Of a stretch of DNA of 64,000 nucleotides, positions 41,822-51,204 are shown in pieces. The stretch is from Pseudomonas sp. FEN. GTDB taxonomy: Bacteria > Pseudomonadota > Gammaproteobacteria > Pseudomonadales > Pseudomonadaceae. Numbering within the stretch: position 1 is the stretch's first letter; each line of letters opens with the position of its first letter. The notes beneath the pieces were generated by a model that worked only from the letters and a program-made list of their open reading frames with translations, was not told where the DNA came from and did not search any database. The stretch is from contig NZ_CAJFDC010000013.1 of NCBI RefSeq assembly GCF_904067045.1, positions 1-64,000 on the forward strand, given 5' to 3'. The translations under genes and the position numbers were made by a program.

Positions 41822-42922
41822 TCAGCCGCGCTGCCGGCGGCTCTTGAGATACTCCAGCACCGCCGCCCGCTCCCCGGCAAACTCGATCCGCTCACCTTTG
41901 CTTTCACGCTGGAAGGCATACATCGGGTCGTAATATTCGCTCAGCAAGCCTTCAATCCAGCCTCGGTGCAGATCCACCGCGCCACTGCGCTCCTGCACCT
42001 CCAGCGCCTCCCGCATCAGGGCCGTCATCCGCTGGTGCCGCTCGCCGCCCAGGCGCTTGTGAATGTTGTCCAGGCTACCCAGCAGGCGCTCGGCAAACAG
42101 CTGGAAACCCTGTTCGGCATGCACGGCGACGAACTCCGCGCAGAGTTCGATCACATAGTCGCGCAAGATCCGCTCGACCCGACTCTCCAGGCTGTCCTCG
42201 AGCCAGACCACGGGAAACCGCTGCATCCCCTGGTACAGCGCCAACGGCAAGGCGCAACGCCCGACCATGCGGCTCTCATCTTCCAACACGAAGGACTCGA
42301 AGCCCCGCGCCTGTTTCTTCAACAGGTCCACGGCCAGGCGGTTTTCAAAGTCGATATTCGATGGCTGGCCGGTGGCGCGCTTGCCGAAGCTGGAACCGCG
42401 ATGGTTGGCGTGCCCTTCCAGGTCCAGGCTGTTTTCCAGTTGGATGATCACATCGGTCTTGCCGGTGCCGGTCATGCCCCCCAGCAGCACGAAATCCGCC
42501 TGCACCACGGCCTGTTCGACGGTCTGCAGCAGAAAGCCGCGCATCGCCTTGTAGCCACCCCCGACCCGCGGGTAGTCGATCCCGGCTTCGTCCTTGAGCC
42601 ACTGCTGGACGATCTGCGAGCGCAACCCGCCCCGAAAGCAATACAGCACGCCGTCGGGATGGGCGCGGGTGAAATCGGCCCAGGCCTGGAGCCGGGCCGC
42701 CTTGACCTCGCCACAGACCAACTGGTGCCCAAGGACAATAGCGGCCTGCTGACCGTGCTGTTTGTAGCAAGTACCCACCCGTTGCCGTTCGAGGTCGGTC
42801 ATCAGCGGCAGGTTGATCACCCCGGGAAATGAACCCTTGTCGAACTCGACGGGCGCCCGGGTATCCATCATCGGTGTGTCATTGAGAAACAGACTGCGGT
42901 AGTCGGTGATATCAAAGGACAT
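41822..42922 (-). CDS. mnmH: tRNA 2-selenouridine synthase MnmH
   Basis: 366 residues. Rhodanese domain with the active-site loop [15 protein letters not shown] (Cys near 95), then a P-loop domain [14 protein letters not shown]. This enzyme converts 2-thiouridine at the wobble position of some tRNAs to 2-selenouridine with selenophosphate. The stop of selD (TGA) and ATG of mnmH share one A (TTGATG), giving tight coupling. A TTG start one codon upstream is possible. Confidence 0.95.
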   Translation of the reverse strand: MSFDITDYRSLFLNDTPMMDTRAPVEFDKGSFPGVINLPLMTDLERQRVGTCYKQHGQQAAIVLGHQLVCGEVKAARLQAWADFTRAHPDGVLYCFRGGLRSQIVQQWLKDEAGIDYPRVGGGYKAMRGFLLQTVEQAVVQADFVLLGGMTGTGKTDVIIQLENSLDLEGHANHRGSSFGKRATGQPSNIDFENRLAVDLLKKQARGFESFVLEDESRMVGRCALPLALYQGMQRFPVVWLEDSLESRVERILRDYVIELCAEFVAVHAEQGFQLFAERLLGSLDNIHKRLGGERHQRMTALMREALEVQERSGAVDLHRGWIEGLLSEYYDPMYAFQRESKGERIEFAGERAAVLEYLKSRRQRG

Positions 42923-43956
42923 CAATACACCTCTACCGCGTGGCTCTGTCGTTCCACCAGTTGGCCGATGGGCTCAAGCTTCAGACCCAGTTCGGCGGCC
43001 ACGGCAAGGAACTCGGCCTGGCCTTCGGCGGTGACTGCCACCAGCAGTCCGCCACTGGTCTGCGGGTCGCACAGTACGCGCTTGTGCAGCTCGCGCAAGG
43101 GGCCAACCTTGCTGGCGTAACTGTCGTAATTGCGCAGGGTGCCGCCGGGCACACAGCCCTGGTCCAGGTAATACTCGACCGTCGGCAGGCGCGGCACCTG
43201 CTCATAGACGATACGCGCGGTCAGGCCACTGCCATCGGCCATCTCCACCAGGTGGCCAAGCAGGCCGAAACCGGTGACATCGGTCATCGCGGTGACACCC
43301 GCCAGCTTGCCGAAGCGGCTACCGGGCTTGTTCAGGGTACACATCCAATCCCGGGCCACGCCGACGTCTTCGCTGCGTAACTTGCCTTTCTTTTCCGCGG
43401 TGGTCAGTACGCCGATACCCAGGGGTTTGGTCAGGTACAGCGTGCAGCCGGCGGTCGCGGTGTCGTTGCGCTTCATATGGCGCTTTTCCACCAGGCCGGT
43501 CACCGCCAGGCCGAAAATCGGCTCGGGCGCGTCAATGGAGTGGCCACCGGCCAACGGGATACCCGCCTCATCGCATACCGCGCGACCGCCGCGAATCACT
43601 TCCCGGGCGATTTCCGGGGCCAGCAGGTTCACCGGCCAGCCGAGAATCGCGATAGCCATCAGCGGGTCGCCCCCCATCGCGTAGATGTCACTGATGGCGT
43701 TGGTCGCGGCAATCCGGCCGAAGTCGAAGGGATCGTCGACGATCGGCATGAAAAAGTCGGTGGTGGAAACCACACCGCGCTCCGCATCGATGGCATACAC
43801 CGCGGCATCGTCACGCGAGGCATTGCCAACCCAGAGTTTCGGGTCGAGATTCTGCGCGCCACTGCCGGCCAGGATCACTTCCAGCACCTGTGGCGAAATC
43901 TTGCAGCCGCAGCCGGCGCCGTGGCTGTACTGGGTCAGACGAATCGGTCCGCTCAT
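42922..43956 (-). CDS. selD: Selenide, water dikinase SelD
   Basis: 344 residues. N-terminal active-site [15 protein letters not shown]: Cys16 and Lys19 equivalents of E. coli Cys17/Lys20 are present, with Cys rather than Sec. DDAAVYAID and [15 protein letters not shown] follow. It makes selenophosphate for mnmH and, if present elsewhere, selenocysteine synthesis. Upstream gene of the operon with mnmH. Confidence 0.95.
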   Translation of the reverse strand: MSGPIRLTQYSHGAGCGCKISPQVLEVILAGSGAQNLDPKLWVGNASRDDAAVYAIDAERGVVSTTDFFMPIVDDPFDFGRIAATNAISDIYAMGGDPLMAIAILGWPVNLLAPEIAREVIRGGRAVCDEAGIPLAGGHSIDAPEPIFGLAVTGLVEKRHMKRNDTATAGCTLYLTKPLGIGVLTTAEKKGKLRSEDVGVARDWMCTLNKPGSRFGKLAGVTAMTDVTGFGLLGHLVEMADGSGLTARIVYEQVPRLPTVEYYLDQGCVPGGTLRNYDSYASKVGPLRELHKRVLCDPQTSGGLLVAVTAEGQAEFLAVAAELGLKLEPIGQLVERQSHAVEVY

Positions 43957-44157
43957 TGGTAAACCTCAGTCCGTTCAAATTCTTCCGAGTTTAACAGACC
44001 CACCGACGCGGAGCCCGGATCAGAATGGCTCGTGGATCGACGCACACCGGCAACCGGGACACTGGCTGAACATGCAGGCTTTGCACAATCGTCCACGCGC
44101 GCGACGCCGAAACGCGGCTACGCTGGGTCTTGAGTTATCCCCGCAGAGATCTGGCCC

Positions 44158-44535
44158 ATGAATACTCCGCACAACCTCTCACCCATCAACTTCGCACAGA
44201 AACTCGCCCTGTTCGATGACCGCTGGAAACCCCGGGTCATTGCTGAAATGAACGATTATCAGTTCAAGATAGTGAAGTTCGAAGGCGATTTCATCTGGCA
44301 CTCCCACGTCGATACCGATGAGACGTTCATCATCCTTGAAGGTGTATTGCGCATCGACTTTCGCGACCGCCAAGTGTATCTGGCCGCCGGTGAAATGCTG
44401 GTGGTGCCCAAGGGTGTCGAACACAAGCCGTTTGCCGAGCGGGAGGTCAAGCTGCTGTTGATCGAGCCGCGCGGGGTGATCAATACCGGGGAAGAAAGCG
44501 GGGATTTGACGGCCAGTAACGACGTCTGGGTTTGA
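44158..44535 (+). CDS. Cupin-domain protein
   Basis: 125 residues. A single cupin: HSHVDTDETFIILEGVLRID (first motif with the His and Glu metal ligands) and second motif MLVVPKGVEHKPFA. Small stand-alone cupins often bind metal and act on sugars or small acids, or bind signalling molecules. Substrate unknown. A strong hairpin follows it. Confidence 0.9.
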   Translation: MNTPHNLSPINFAQKLALFDDRWKPRVIAEMNDYQFKIVKFEGDFIWHSHVDTDETFIILEGVLRIDFRDRQVYLAAGEMLVVPKGVEHKPFAEREVKLLLIEPRGVINTGEESGDLTASNDVWV

Positions 44536-44548
44536 GCAGCCTGACAGA

Positions 44549-44577
44549 CCCCCTTCGCGGCGGTGCCGCGAAGGGGG
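44549..44577. terminator. Hairpin between convergent genes
   Basis: Arms CCCCCTTCGCGGC (44549-44561) and GCCGCGAAGGGGG (44565-44577) pair perfectly over 13 bases with a GGT loop. No long T run follows on either strand, so termination strength is uncertain, but its place between the cupin gene and the convergent transporter gene fits a bidirectional terminator. Confidence 0.7.
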
Positions 44578-44602
44578 CCTCCCTGCAAAACCGCGTTTCA
44601 GG

Positions 44603-45880
44603 TCACGCCGACAACGAATAGATCAATGCCGAAATCGCCACCAAACCCACCAGCGTCACGAACACGTTGGACATCTGTCCCGAGTACCGGCGCATCGCTG
44701 GCACCCGACGGATCGCGTACATCGGCATCAGGAACAGCAACGCCGCGATGATCGGCCCGCCGAGGGTTTCGATCATGCCGAGAATGCTCGGGTTCAAGGT
44801 TGCCACCAGCCAGCACACCAGCAGCATGAACGCCGCCGTCATGCGATCCAAGGCCTTGGCCCCCGGCTTGCGACCGCTCTTGGCGATCAGGCCCTTGAGG
44901 CCTTCGCTGGCACCGATGTAGTGCCCCAGGAACGACTTGGAAATGGCCACGAAGGCAATCAGCGGCGCCGCGAAAGCGATGGTCGGATTGCTGAAGTGGT
45001 TGGCCAGGTACGACAGGATCGACAGGTTCTGCGCCTTGGCTTCGGCCAATTGCGCCGGCGACAGGGTCAGTACGCAACTGAAGACGAAGAACAGCACCAT
45101 CACCACCATCAACAGATGGGCCCGCGACAGGATCTGCGAACTGCGCTCCTCGGCGTGGACGCCATGACGACGCTTCTGGTCAACCGCGAAGGCCGAGATG
45201 ATCGGCGAATGGTTGAAAGAGAACACCATCACCGGAATCGCCAGCCACAAGGTATGCAGCAACGCCGAGGACTCGGGTGGGCTGCCGGCCGTGGCGAGAA
45301 TGCCGCCGTTCCAGTGCGGGACCAGGTACACCGCCAGGAACAGCAAGGCGACGATAAACGGATAGACCATCAGGCTCATGGCCTTGACGATCACCTGCTC
45401 GCCACAACGGACCACCACCAGCAGGCCGAGGATCAGCATCAGCGACAGCAGCACCCGGGGCGGCGGCACGAGATGCAACTGGTGTTCGAGGAAACTGCCG
45501 ACGGTATTGGTCAGCGCCACGCTATAGATCAGCAGGATCGGGAAGATCGCAAAGAAATACAGCAAGGTGATCAGCGCCCCGGCCTTGATCCCGAAGTGTT
45601 CTTCCACCACCTCGGTGATGTCCGCGCCAGCACGCCCGGAGAGCACGAAGCGGGTCAGGCCTCGGTGGGCGTAGAACGTCATGGGAAACGCCAGCACCGC
45701 CAGGATCAGCAACGGCCAGAAGCCGCCCAGTCCCGCGTTGATCGGCAGGAACAAGGTGCCCGCGCCGATGGCCGTGCCGAACAGGCCCAGCATCCAGGTG
45801 GTGTCTTGGCGGCTCCAGCTGCTCAGCGCAGCGGGTGCCGATTCATAGCGTTCGTCGACGCTGTTGGCCTGGTCATTCAT
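44603..45880 (-). CDS. HAAAP-family amino acid transporter (SdaC/serine-type)
   Basis: 425 residues, about 11 transmembrane helices. It starts TWMLGLFGTAIGAGTLFLPI, the conserved first helix of the hydroxy/aromatic amino acid permease family (SdaC, TdcC, TnaB, Mtr). It takes up serine/threonine or an aromatic amino acid with protons. I favour serine (SdaC/DlsT-like) but the substrate is not fixed by sequence. It converges on the cupin gene. Confidence 0.88.
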   Translation of the reverse strand: MNDQANSVDERYESAPAALSSWSRQDTTWMLGLFGTAIGAGTLFLPINAGLGGFWPLLILAVLAFPMTFYAHRGLTRFVLSGRAGADITEVVEEHFGIKAGALITLLYFFAIFPILLIYSVALTNTVGSFLEHQLHLVPPPRVLLSLMLILGLLVVVRCGEQVIVKAMSLMVYPFIVALLFLAVYLVPHWNGGILATAGSPPESSALLHTLWLAIPVMVFSFNHSPIISAFAVDQKRRHGVHAEERSSQILSRAHLLMVVMVLFFVFSCVLTLSPAQLAEAKAQNLSILSYLANHFSNPTIAFAAPLIAFVAISKSFLGHYIGASEGLKGLIAKSGRKPGAKALDRMTAAFMLLVCWLVATLNPSILGMIETLGGPIIAALLFLMPMYAIRRVPAMRRYSGQMSNVFVTLVGLVAISALIYSLSA

Positions 45881-46108
45881 CCGGTCGAATCTCCGTTAGC
45901 CGGTCATTACCACGCGGCCGGAGCGGAAAAAAACAGGTCACTGGCAGCGCCCCGGCCATAAGAGGGGCGCGATTGTCCGGGATTAAGCAGGAGAAGCAAA
46001 GGGTTAGCTGAGTAACGGTCGAGGGCGCGGGTAGTTTTATCAGTCATCGCACGCAGAGTATTGATACACTGTAACAATCAACTCCAGCCTCTCGATCAGT
46101 GCCCTCCC

Positions 46109-46654
46109 ATGACCTTTGTACAATGTCGTGCCTGCTTCACCACCCTTCTCCTGCTGCTGGGCGGCCCGTTGGCCCTGGCTGACGACCTGATCGTCACCTG
46201 GCCCGGCGACTGGGAGGTACAGACCCTGCCACCGGCCCAAAGCGCGGCGGGCGAAGTGATCAGCGGCCTGCGCCAGCGCGCGGTGAAGAACGATGCCAAC
46301 GGCGACCCGCTGATGGTCATGGAACTGACCGAGTCGGCGCTCAATCCCGGCCACGAGGTCAACCTTCCCGGAGTGTTGCTGGAAATGCGCAAGGCGGTGC
46401 AGAAGAACTTTGTCGAGCGCGGCTTCATGAGTGTCTGCAACCGCATACACGACAGCACGCTGGGCGGCATGCCCGCGGTGGAAACCACCTGCACCATCAC
46501 CCAGAACGGCGGTCATGTAATGACCCAGACCCTGGTGGCCGCTGCTCGAGAGGGCAAAGCCTATTCCTTGCTGTATGCCGGTTCGGCGGACGGTTACAAG
46601 AGTGTCGAGCCGGTGGTCAACGGGATCAGGGCGAGCCTGCGCCTACAGCCCTGA
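46109..46654 (+). CDS. Exported protein of unknown function
   Basis: 181 residues from ATG 46109; the frame is open upstream to 46061 but the shorter start gives a proper signal peptide (FTTLLLLLGGPLALADD, cleavage near residue 25). The mature part reads LIVTWPGDWEVQTLPP and MTQTLVAAAREGKAYSLLYAG; I do not recognise the family. Two Cys (SVCNRIH, TTCTI) might pair. Probably periplasmic. Isolated gene, followed by a REP element. Confidence 0.8.
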   Translation: MTFVQCRACFTTLLLLLGGPLALADDLIVTWPGDWEVQTLPPAQSAAGEVISGLRQRAVKNDANGDPLMVMELTESALNPGHEVNLPGVLLEMRKAVQKNFVERGFMSVCNRIHDSTLGGMPAVETTCTITQNGGHVMTQTLVAAAREGKAYSLLYAGSADGYKSVEPVVNGIRASLRLQP

Positions 46655-46663
46655 TACCGCCTC

Positions 46664-46692
46664 CTGTAGGAGCCAGCTTGCTGGCGATGCTG
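46664..46692. repeat. Single REP element
   Basis: tgtaggagccagcttgctgg and the following cgatgctgg match the local REP unit in the gap between convergent genes. Confidence 0.65.
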
Positions 46693-46720
46693 GTCGACCA
46701 GTCACGCCGAACCTCGGGGG

Positions 46721-47179
46721 TTACCCGGCCAGGAATCCCCGGGCCATGCCGCTGGCGGCAATCACGATCAACATGATCAACAGTGCTTCGATATGGCTGA
46801 TCCGGGCAAATAGCCGGGCCCGGCCGATATCGACTGGCGTGCCCTTCTTCGCCGCGATACGCCATTTGATCAGACTGATCATCGGTGCCAGTTCCAGCAA
46901 CAGGACAATCACGAACAGGCTCAACTTGAGATGGAACAGTGGCTGGTGCAGGTAGTAATCCGTGCCTTTCTCGAAACCGCCGAAAGCCCGCAGGCCACCG
47001 GTTATCAGCAGGACGCCGGCGCTGATACCCCAGAGGTTGTCCCAGATAAACACCTGCCGTAGCTCCACCGGGCTGGTGCCGGCAAGGCGGCGCAACGCCC
47101 CGCCACGCCCAAAGACCGCCGCCAGGGCGATACCGAAAGCCAGAAGGTGCAGGGCTGCCAGGGACCAGTGAGCAAGCAT
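46721..47179 (-). CDS. DUF2214-family inner-membrane protein
   Basis: 152 residues from ATG 47179 (MLAHWSLAALHLLAFG), which has aaggaga at the right distance; the frame is open to 47218. Four transmembrane helices. The family's histidines and Arg/Trp spacing are visible (HLLAFG, RQVFIWDNLWGIS and HQPLFHLKLSLF). Members are uncharacterised membrane proteins that I recall as DUF2214. Isolated gene, function unknown. Confidence 0.8.
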   Translation of the reverse strand: MLAHWSLAALHLLAFGIALAAVFGRGGALRRLAGTSPVELRQVFIWDNLWGISAGVLLITGGLRAFGGFEKGTDYYLHQPLFHLKLSLFVIVLLLELAPMISLIKWRIAAKKGTPVDIGRARLFARISHIEALLIMLIVIAASGMARGFLAG

Positions 47180-47237
47180 CGGATCGTCTCCTTGAGTAAG
47201 CAGACAGTTGTAGCTCAAGCCACCGATATTTGCGCAG

Positions 47238-47385
47238 CTCCTTTGTGGCGAGCGGGCTTGCCCGCGCTGGGGCGCGAAGCGGCCCTGAAATCAGCGACTT
47301 CACTGTGTCAGGTGGAACGCAGTCACAGGTTTTACGACTGCTGCGCAGTCGAGCGCGGGCAAGCCCGCTCGCCACAAGACTCAGG
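47238..47385. repeat. Inverted pair of gcgggcttgcccgc repeats
   Basis: gcgagcgggcttgcccgcgc (47248) and its inverted form gcgcgggcaagcccgctcgc (47354 onward) enclose about 90 bases. This is a different REP-type palindrome from the ccagcttgctgg form. It lies in the gap between the DUF2214 and oxidoreductase genes; nothing else was seen there. Confidence 0.65.
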
Positions 47386-47399
47386 TACCACTCAGGGTT

Positions 47400-48359
47400 T
47401 CAAGGCAGCAGGATCACCTTGTCGCTACCGCCCTGGTTGACCTCGGCATAACGCGCCAGGCCCTCGGCCAGCGGCGACTCCAGCAGCCCCGTCGGCAATT
47501 CCAGCAAGCCCTCGTCAAAGAAACGCCCAAACTGATCGAGCATCCGTGCACAGGCCTCGGTGCCGTAGAGCAACGAGTTGATCCCGACCACCGAACCACC
47601 CTTGCGATACAAGGCCAGGGCTGGCAACTGCACATGGCCGTCCACCGGTGCGGCGATGATCGCGATCCGCCCGAAAGGCGCCAGGGCCGTCACCGCCGCT
47701 GGCAGCCAGAAGCCGGTGGTGTCGAAGATCACATCGGCGCCACCCGGGAATACACCATAGACCGACGCCGCCAGGTCTTCCGGCTTGTCCAGTTGAATGG
47801 CATCAAAGCCCTTGTCCCGCAACGTCTTGACCTGCTCCGCGCGTCGCACCGCACCCAGTACCCGCGCCCCGCGAATCTTCGCCAGGGCCAGCGCGGCGCT
47901 GCCGACGGCGCCATTGGCACCGATCACCAGCAAGCGCGTGCCGTCCTTCACCAGGCTGCGTTCCAGGGCATCCCAGGCGGTGGTGAACGGCACACCGAGG
48001 CTGGCGGCCTGGGCGAAGCTCAAGTGCGTTGGTTTGATCGCCACGCCGCTGGCGGGCAAGGTCAGGTACTGGGCATGGGAACCGTCACCGGTAAACCCCA
48101 ACTCCTTGCCGGTCCCCCAGACTTCCCGGCCAAGCAGCGATTGTGGCCCTTCGATAACCACACCGGCGAAGTCGCGACCGGGAATCCGTGGCAGCGTGGT
48201 ATAGGCGAAACGGCCGAGCACGTTTTTCACATCGCTGGGGTTCAGGCCGGCCGCCTTGATCTGCACCAGGACTTCGCCGGCAGCCGGCACGGGCGTGGGA
48301 ACGTCGACCAGTTGCAGGGCCGAGAGGTCACCGGTTTTCGAAAATTGCAGGGCTTTCAT
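47400..48359 (-). CDS. Zinc-independent quinone oxidoreductase-like MDR protein
   Basis: 319 residues. Groes-like N-terminal domain ending with ALGVPFTTAWDALERSLV-like helix and the NAD(P) Rossmann motif LLVIGANGAVGSAALALAKI. No zinc-ligand set of true alcohol dehydrogenases, so it belongs to the quinone-reductase/enoyl-reductase MDR group. It is followed downstream on the same strand by nothing closer than the DUF2214 gene, and preceded by the small XapX gene 36 bases upstream, so the two are likely co-transcribed. Substrate unknown. Confidence 0.9.
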   Translation of the reverse strand: MKALQFSKTGDLSALQLVDVPTPVPAAGEVLVQIKAAGLNPSDVKNVLGRFAYTTLPRIPGRDFAGVVIEGPQSLLGREVWGTGKELGFTGDGSHAQYLTLPASGVAIKPTHLSFAQAASLGVPFTTAWDALERSLVKDGTRLLVIGANGAVGSAALALAKIRGARVLGAVRRAEQVKTLRDKGFDAIQLDKPEDLAASVYGVFPGGADVIFDTTGFWLPAAVTALAPFGRIAIIAAPVDGHVQLPALALYRKGGSVVGINSLLYGTEACARMLDQFGRFFDEGLLELPTGLLESPLAEGLARYAEVNQGGSDKVILLP

Positions 48360-48395
48360 AAAGTACGCATCCAGTCAGAGGAGAAACAGGGGGAT

Positions 48396-48569
48396 TCAGG
48401 ACAGCCAGCCGGCGACCAGTTGTTTACCCAGGGGCCAGGCTTTTTCGCCCAATTGCATGCCCAGAAGGCCGACCAGGGCCACGGCGGGCGGTGCCGGGGA
48501 ACGGAAGTCGAGCCCGCCGTAAAGCAGGCCGACAGCGATGCCGATGGCGAGGGAGATAAGGTAGCTCAT
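48396..48569 (-). CDS. XapX-domain small membrane protein
   Basis: 57 residues, ATG at 48569 with ggag 7 bases upstream, stop at 48396. The peptide starts MSYLISLAIGIAVGLLYGGL, then FRSPAPPAVALVGLLGMQLG and EKAWPLGKQL. The RSPAPP-VALVGLLG core is the XapX family signature (DUF1427). Two hydrophobic helices, so it is a small inner-membrane protein. It lies between the quinone oxidoreductase and AraC genes; the AraC regulator may control both. Confidence 0.85.
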   Translation of the reverse strand: MSYLISLAIGIAVGLLYGGLDFRSPAPPAVALVGLLGMQLGEKAWPLGKQLVAGWLS

Positions 48570-48721
48570 GATGAACTCCGGGCTCGGTGAGGGAATACCC
48601 AGAGTCTATGGCCGATAAAACGGGGGCATCGGTCAAAGGCTTCTGAATTTCGGCCAACTCGCCCCCCCCTGTAGGAGCGTGAGCATCAGACCTTACGCGT
48701 TATCGTTGAGGACGACGGGCA

Positions 48722-49489
48722 CTAGCCCGCCGGGTAGTGCGATGGCGCAATCCCCAGGGTGCGGCGGAACATGTCGCTGAAGCTGCTGGGCGAATAGCCC
48801 AGGGCCCGGGCGATACGATTCACCGGCACGCCCTGGATCAGTTCCGCCACGGCGGTGGCCAATTGCACCTGACGCCGCCATTCGGCAAAGCCCATGCCCA
48901 ACTCGCTCTGGAACAGGCGTGCCAGGGTCCGCACGCTGGCCCCGGCCGATTGCGCGTGCTGCTCAAAGGAAATATCCAGCGACGGCGCGCTCATGACCGC
49001 CCGGCAGAGGTTCATCAGTCGACGGTCACTGGCCGACGGCATGGGAATCTTCAGGAACGCCCGCCGTGCCCGCTTGAGCTCCAGCAGCGCCAGGTTGACC
49101 AATGCTTCGTAGTAGTCGCCCTGAGGCCCCTCGGCCAACTCCACCAGGTGCACGATCAGCTCACGCAACAGCCCGCCGACCTCGATCACCTGGACCGTGC
49201 TTTCCAGGGTATCGGCCAGCGCCGGACGCAGATAGATATTGCGCATCTGCAGGTCCGACACCACCCGGATCCCATGGCGAACGCCGGGCGGCAGCCATAC
49301 CGCGCGCTGCGGTGGCACCGCCAGGGCTTCGTGGGGAGTCTCGACCCACATCACGCCCGACAGCGCATACAGCAACTGCCCCCAGACATGCGCGTGGGGC
49401 TCGATGAACAAGCCCCGCGGGTAGGTCCGGGCCAGGGGTTGTATGGGCCGGTCGGTGTCGCTCAGGTCCGGTGGCGCGGCCAGGGCCAT
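48722..49489 (-). CDS. AraC-family regulator with cupin sensor
   Basis: 255 residues. N-terminal cupin-like sensor: FIEPHAHVWGQLLYALSGVM and VWLPPGVRHGIRVV. C-terminal double HTH: GASVRTLARLFQSELGMGF and NRIARALGYSPSSFSDMFRR. The cupin His residues hint at a ligand or metal. It is on the same strand just upstream of XapX and the quinone oxidoreductase, and its ATG is 3 bases from the stop of gor on the minus strand. Likely activates the XapX/oxidoreductase pair. Confidence 0.9.
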   Translation of the reverse strand: MALAAPPDLSDTDRPIQPLARTYPRGLFIEPHAHVWGQLLYALSGVMWVETPHEALAVPPQRAVWLPPGVRHGIRVVSDLQMRNIYLRPALADTLESTVQVIEVGGLLRELIVHLVELAEGPQGDYYEALVNLALLELKRARRAFLKIPMPSASDRRLMNLCRAVMSAPSLDISFEQHAQSAGASVRTLARLFQSELGMGFAEWRRQVQLATAVAELIQGVPVNRIARALGYSPSSFSDMFRRTLGIAPSHYPAG

Positions 49490-49492
49490 GGT

Positions 49493-50851
49493 TCAGCCGG
49501 CGACAGGGGTGCGCATGGTGACGAACTCTTCGGCCGCCGTCGGGTGCACACCAATGGTTTCGTCGAAATGCTGCTTGGTGGCGCCGGCCTTCAGGGCAAT
49601 GGCCAGCCCCTGGACGATTTCCCCGGCCTCCGGTCCGACCATGTGGCAACCCAGCACCTTGTCGGTCTTGGCATCCACCACCAGCTTCATCAGGGTCCGT
49701 TCCTGGCACTCGGTCAGGGTCAGCTTCATCGGTCGGAAGCGACTTTCGAAGATCTGCACTTCATGGCCCTGCTCCCGCGCCTGTTCTTCGCTCAAGCCCA
49801 CGGTACCGATATTCGGCAGGCTGAACACCGCCGTCGGAATCATCGCGTAGTCCACCGGACGATACTGCTCGGGCTTGAACAGCCGCCGGGCCACCGCCAT
49901 GCCTTCGGCCAGGGCTACCGGGGTCAGTTGCACACGCCCAATGACATCGCCGAGGGCGAGAATCGACGGCTCGCTGGTCTGATACAGCTCGTCAACCTGG
50001 ATAAAGCCATGCTTGTCCAGTTGCACCGCAGTGTTTTCCAGGCCCAGATTGTCCAGCATCGGCCGCCGACCAGTGGCGTAGAAGATGCAATCGGCCTCCA
50101 GCTCGCGACCGTCCTTGAGGGTGGCCTTGAGGCTGCCATCGGCCTGCTTGTCGATCCGCTCGATATCGGCGTTGAAGTTCAGGACCAGGCCGCGCTTGGT
50201 CAGCTCTTCCTGCAGGTGACGGCGAACCGAACCGTCGAAACCGCGCAGGAACAGCTCACCGCGATACAGCAATTGGGTATCGGCGCCCAGGCCATGGAAG
50301 ATCCCGGCGAATTCGACGGCGATATACCCGCCGCCGACCACCAGGATGCGTTTGGGCAATGCCTTGAGGAAAAACGCTTCATTGGAGCTGATGGCGTGTT
50401 CGCTGCCGGGAATATCTGGAATCTGCGGCCAGCCTCCCGTGGCGATCAGGATATGTTTGGCGCTGTAGCGTTGACCATTGACTTCAACCTGATGCGGATC
50501 CACCAGCTTGCCGTGACCTTCGAGCAGGGTCACGCCGCTGTTGACCAACAAGCTGCGATAGATCCCGTTCAGACGCTGGATTTCGCGGTCCTTGTTGGCG
50601 ATCAGGGTCGCCCAGTCGAAGTCCGCTTCGCCCAGCGACCAGCCGAAACCCTGGGCCTGTTCGAAGTCCTCGGCGAAATGCGCGCCATAGACCAGCAGCT
50701 TTTTCGGCACACAGCCGACGTTGACGCAGGTGCCGCCCAGGTAGCGGCTCTCGACTACCGCCACCTTGGCGCCAAACCCCGCGGCAAACCGCGCCGCACG
50801 CACACCGCCGGAGCCGGCGCCAATCACAAACAGGTCAAAATCGTAGGCCAT
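49493..50851 (-). CDS. gor: Glutathione-disulfide reductase
   Basis: 452 residues. FAD motif [20 protein letters not shown], the redox-active disulfide [14 protein letters not shown], an NADPH motif [18 protein letters not shown], and the C-terminal dimer motif [14 protein letters not shown] containing the catalytic His. It keeps glutathione reduced with NADPH and FAD. It ends 3 bases before the AraC start, likely transcribed from its own promoter at about 50860. Confidence 0.96.
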   Translation of the reverse strand: MAYDFDLFVIGAGSGGVRAARFAAGFGAKVAVVESRYLGGTCVNVGCVPKKLLVYGAHFAEDFEQAQGFGWSLGEADFDWATLIANKDREIQRLNGIYRSLLVNSGVTLLEGHGKLVDPHQVEVNGQRYSAKHILIATGGWPQIPDIPGSEHAISSNEAFFLKALPKRILVVGGGYIAVEFAGIFHGLGADTQLLYRGELFLRGFDGSVRRHLQEELTKRGLVLNFNADIERIDKQADGSLKATLKDGRELEADCIFYATGRRPMLDNLGLENTAVQLDKHGFIQVDELYQTSEPSILALGDVIGRVQLTPVALAEGMAVARRLFKPEQYRPVDYAMIPTAVFSLPNIGTVGLSEEQAREQGHEVQIFESRFRPMKLTLTECQERTLMKLVVDAKTDKVLGCHMVGPEAGEIVQGLAIALKAGATKQHFDETIGVHPTAAEEFVTMRTPVAG

Positions 50852-50942
50852 TTCAATCTCCTCGGCAGGCGCACAGCATACCCGCTGTAGCCTTTCGGGT
50901 CAGCGCCTGGAACGCTCGGGGGAATTCAGATGCAATATAAAA

Positions 50943-51140
50943 CTGTAGGAGCGAGCTTGCTCGCGAAAAAAGGCCAGTGCCAACGCGGGGCACCTGAAGG
51001 GTAGCGGTGTGGCGACTACCTTTCGCGAGCAAGCTCGCGCCTACAGCCCGCCTGGAGTCGACGCCCGCCTGAAGGGTAGCGGTGTGGCGGCTATCTTTCG
51101 CGAGCAAGCTCGCGCCTACAGTCTCCAGGAGTCGACGCCC
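50943..51140. repeat. Tandem 74-base repeat made of REP-like units
   Basis: One REP unit (tgtaggagcgagcttgctcg, 50944) is followed by two tandem copies of a 74-base segment (50993-51066 and 51068-51140), each beginning cctgaagggtagcggtgtgg and containing gcgagcaagctcgcgcctac, with a handful of differences. They lie between the gor promoter and the galU terminator; no gene seen there. Confidence 0.75.
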
Positions 51141-51142
51141 AC

Positions 51143-51171
51143 AAAAAAGCCACCGGTCAGGTGGCTTTTTT
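51143..51171. terminator. Rho-independent terminator, after galU
   Basis: AAAAAAGCCACC (51143-51154), loop ggtca, GGTGGCTTTTTT (51160-51171): a perfect 12-base stem with A and T runs at the ends, so it can stop transcription in both directions. It follows galU on the minus strand and closes the repeat region. Confidence 0.9.
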
Positions 51172-51204
51172 TCTACGAAACACTCGCTACAAAACCCGGC
51201 CTGA

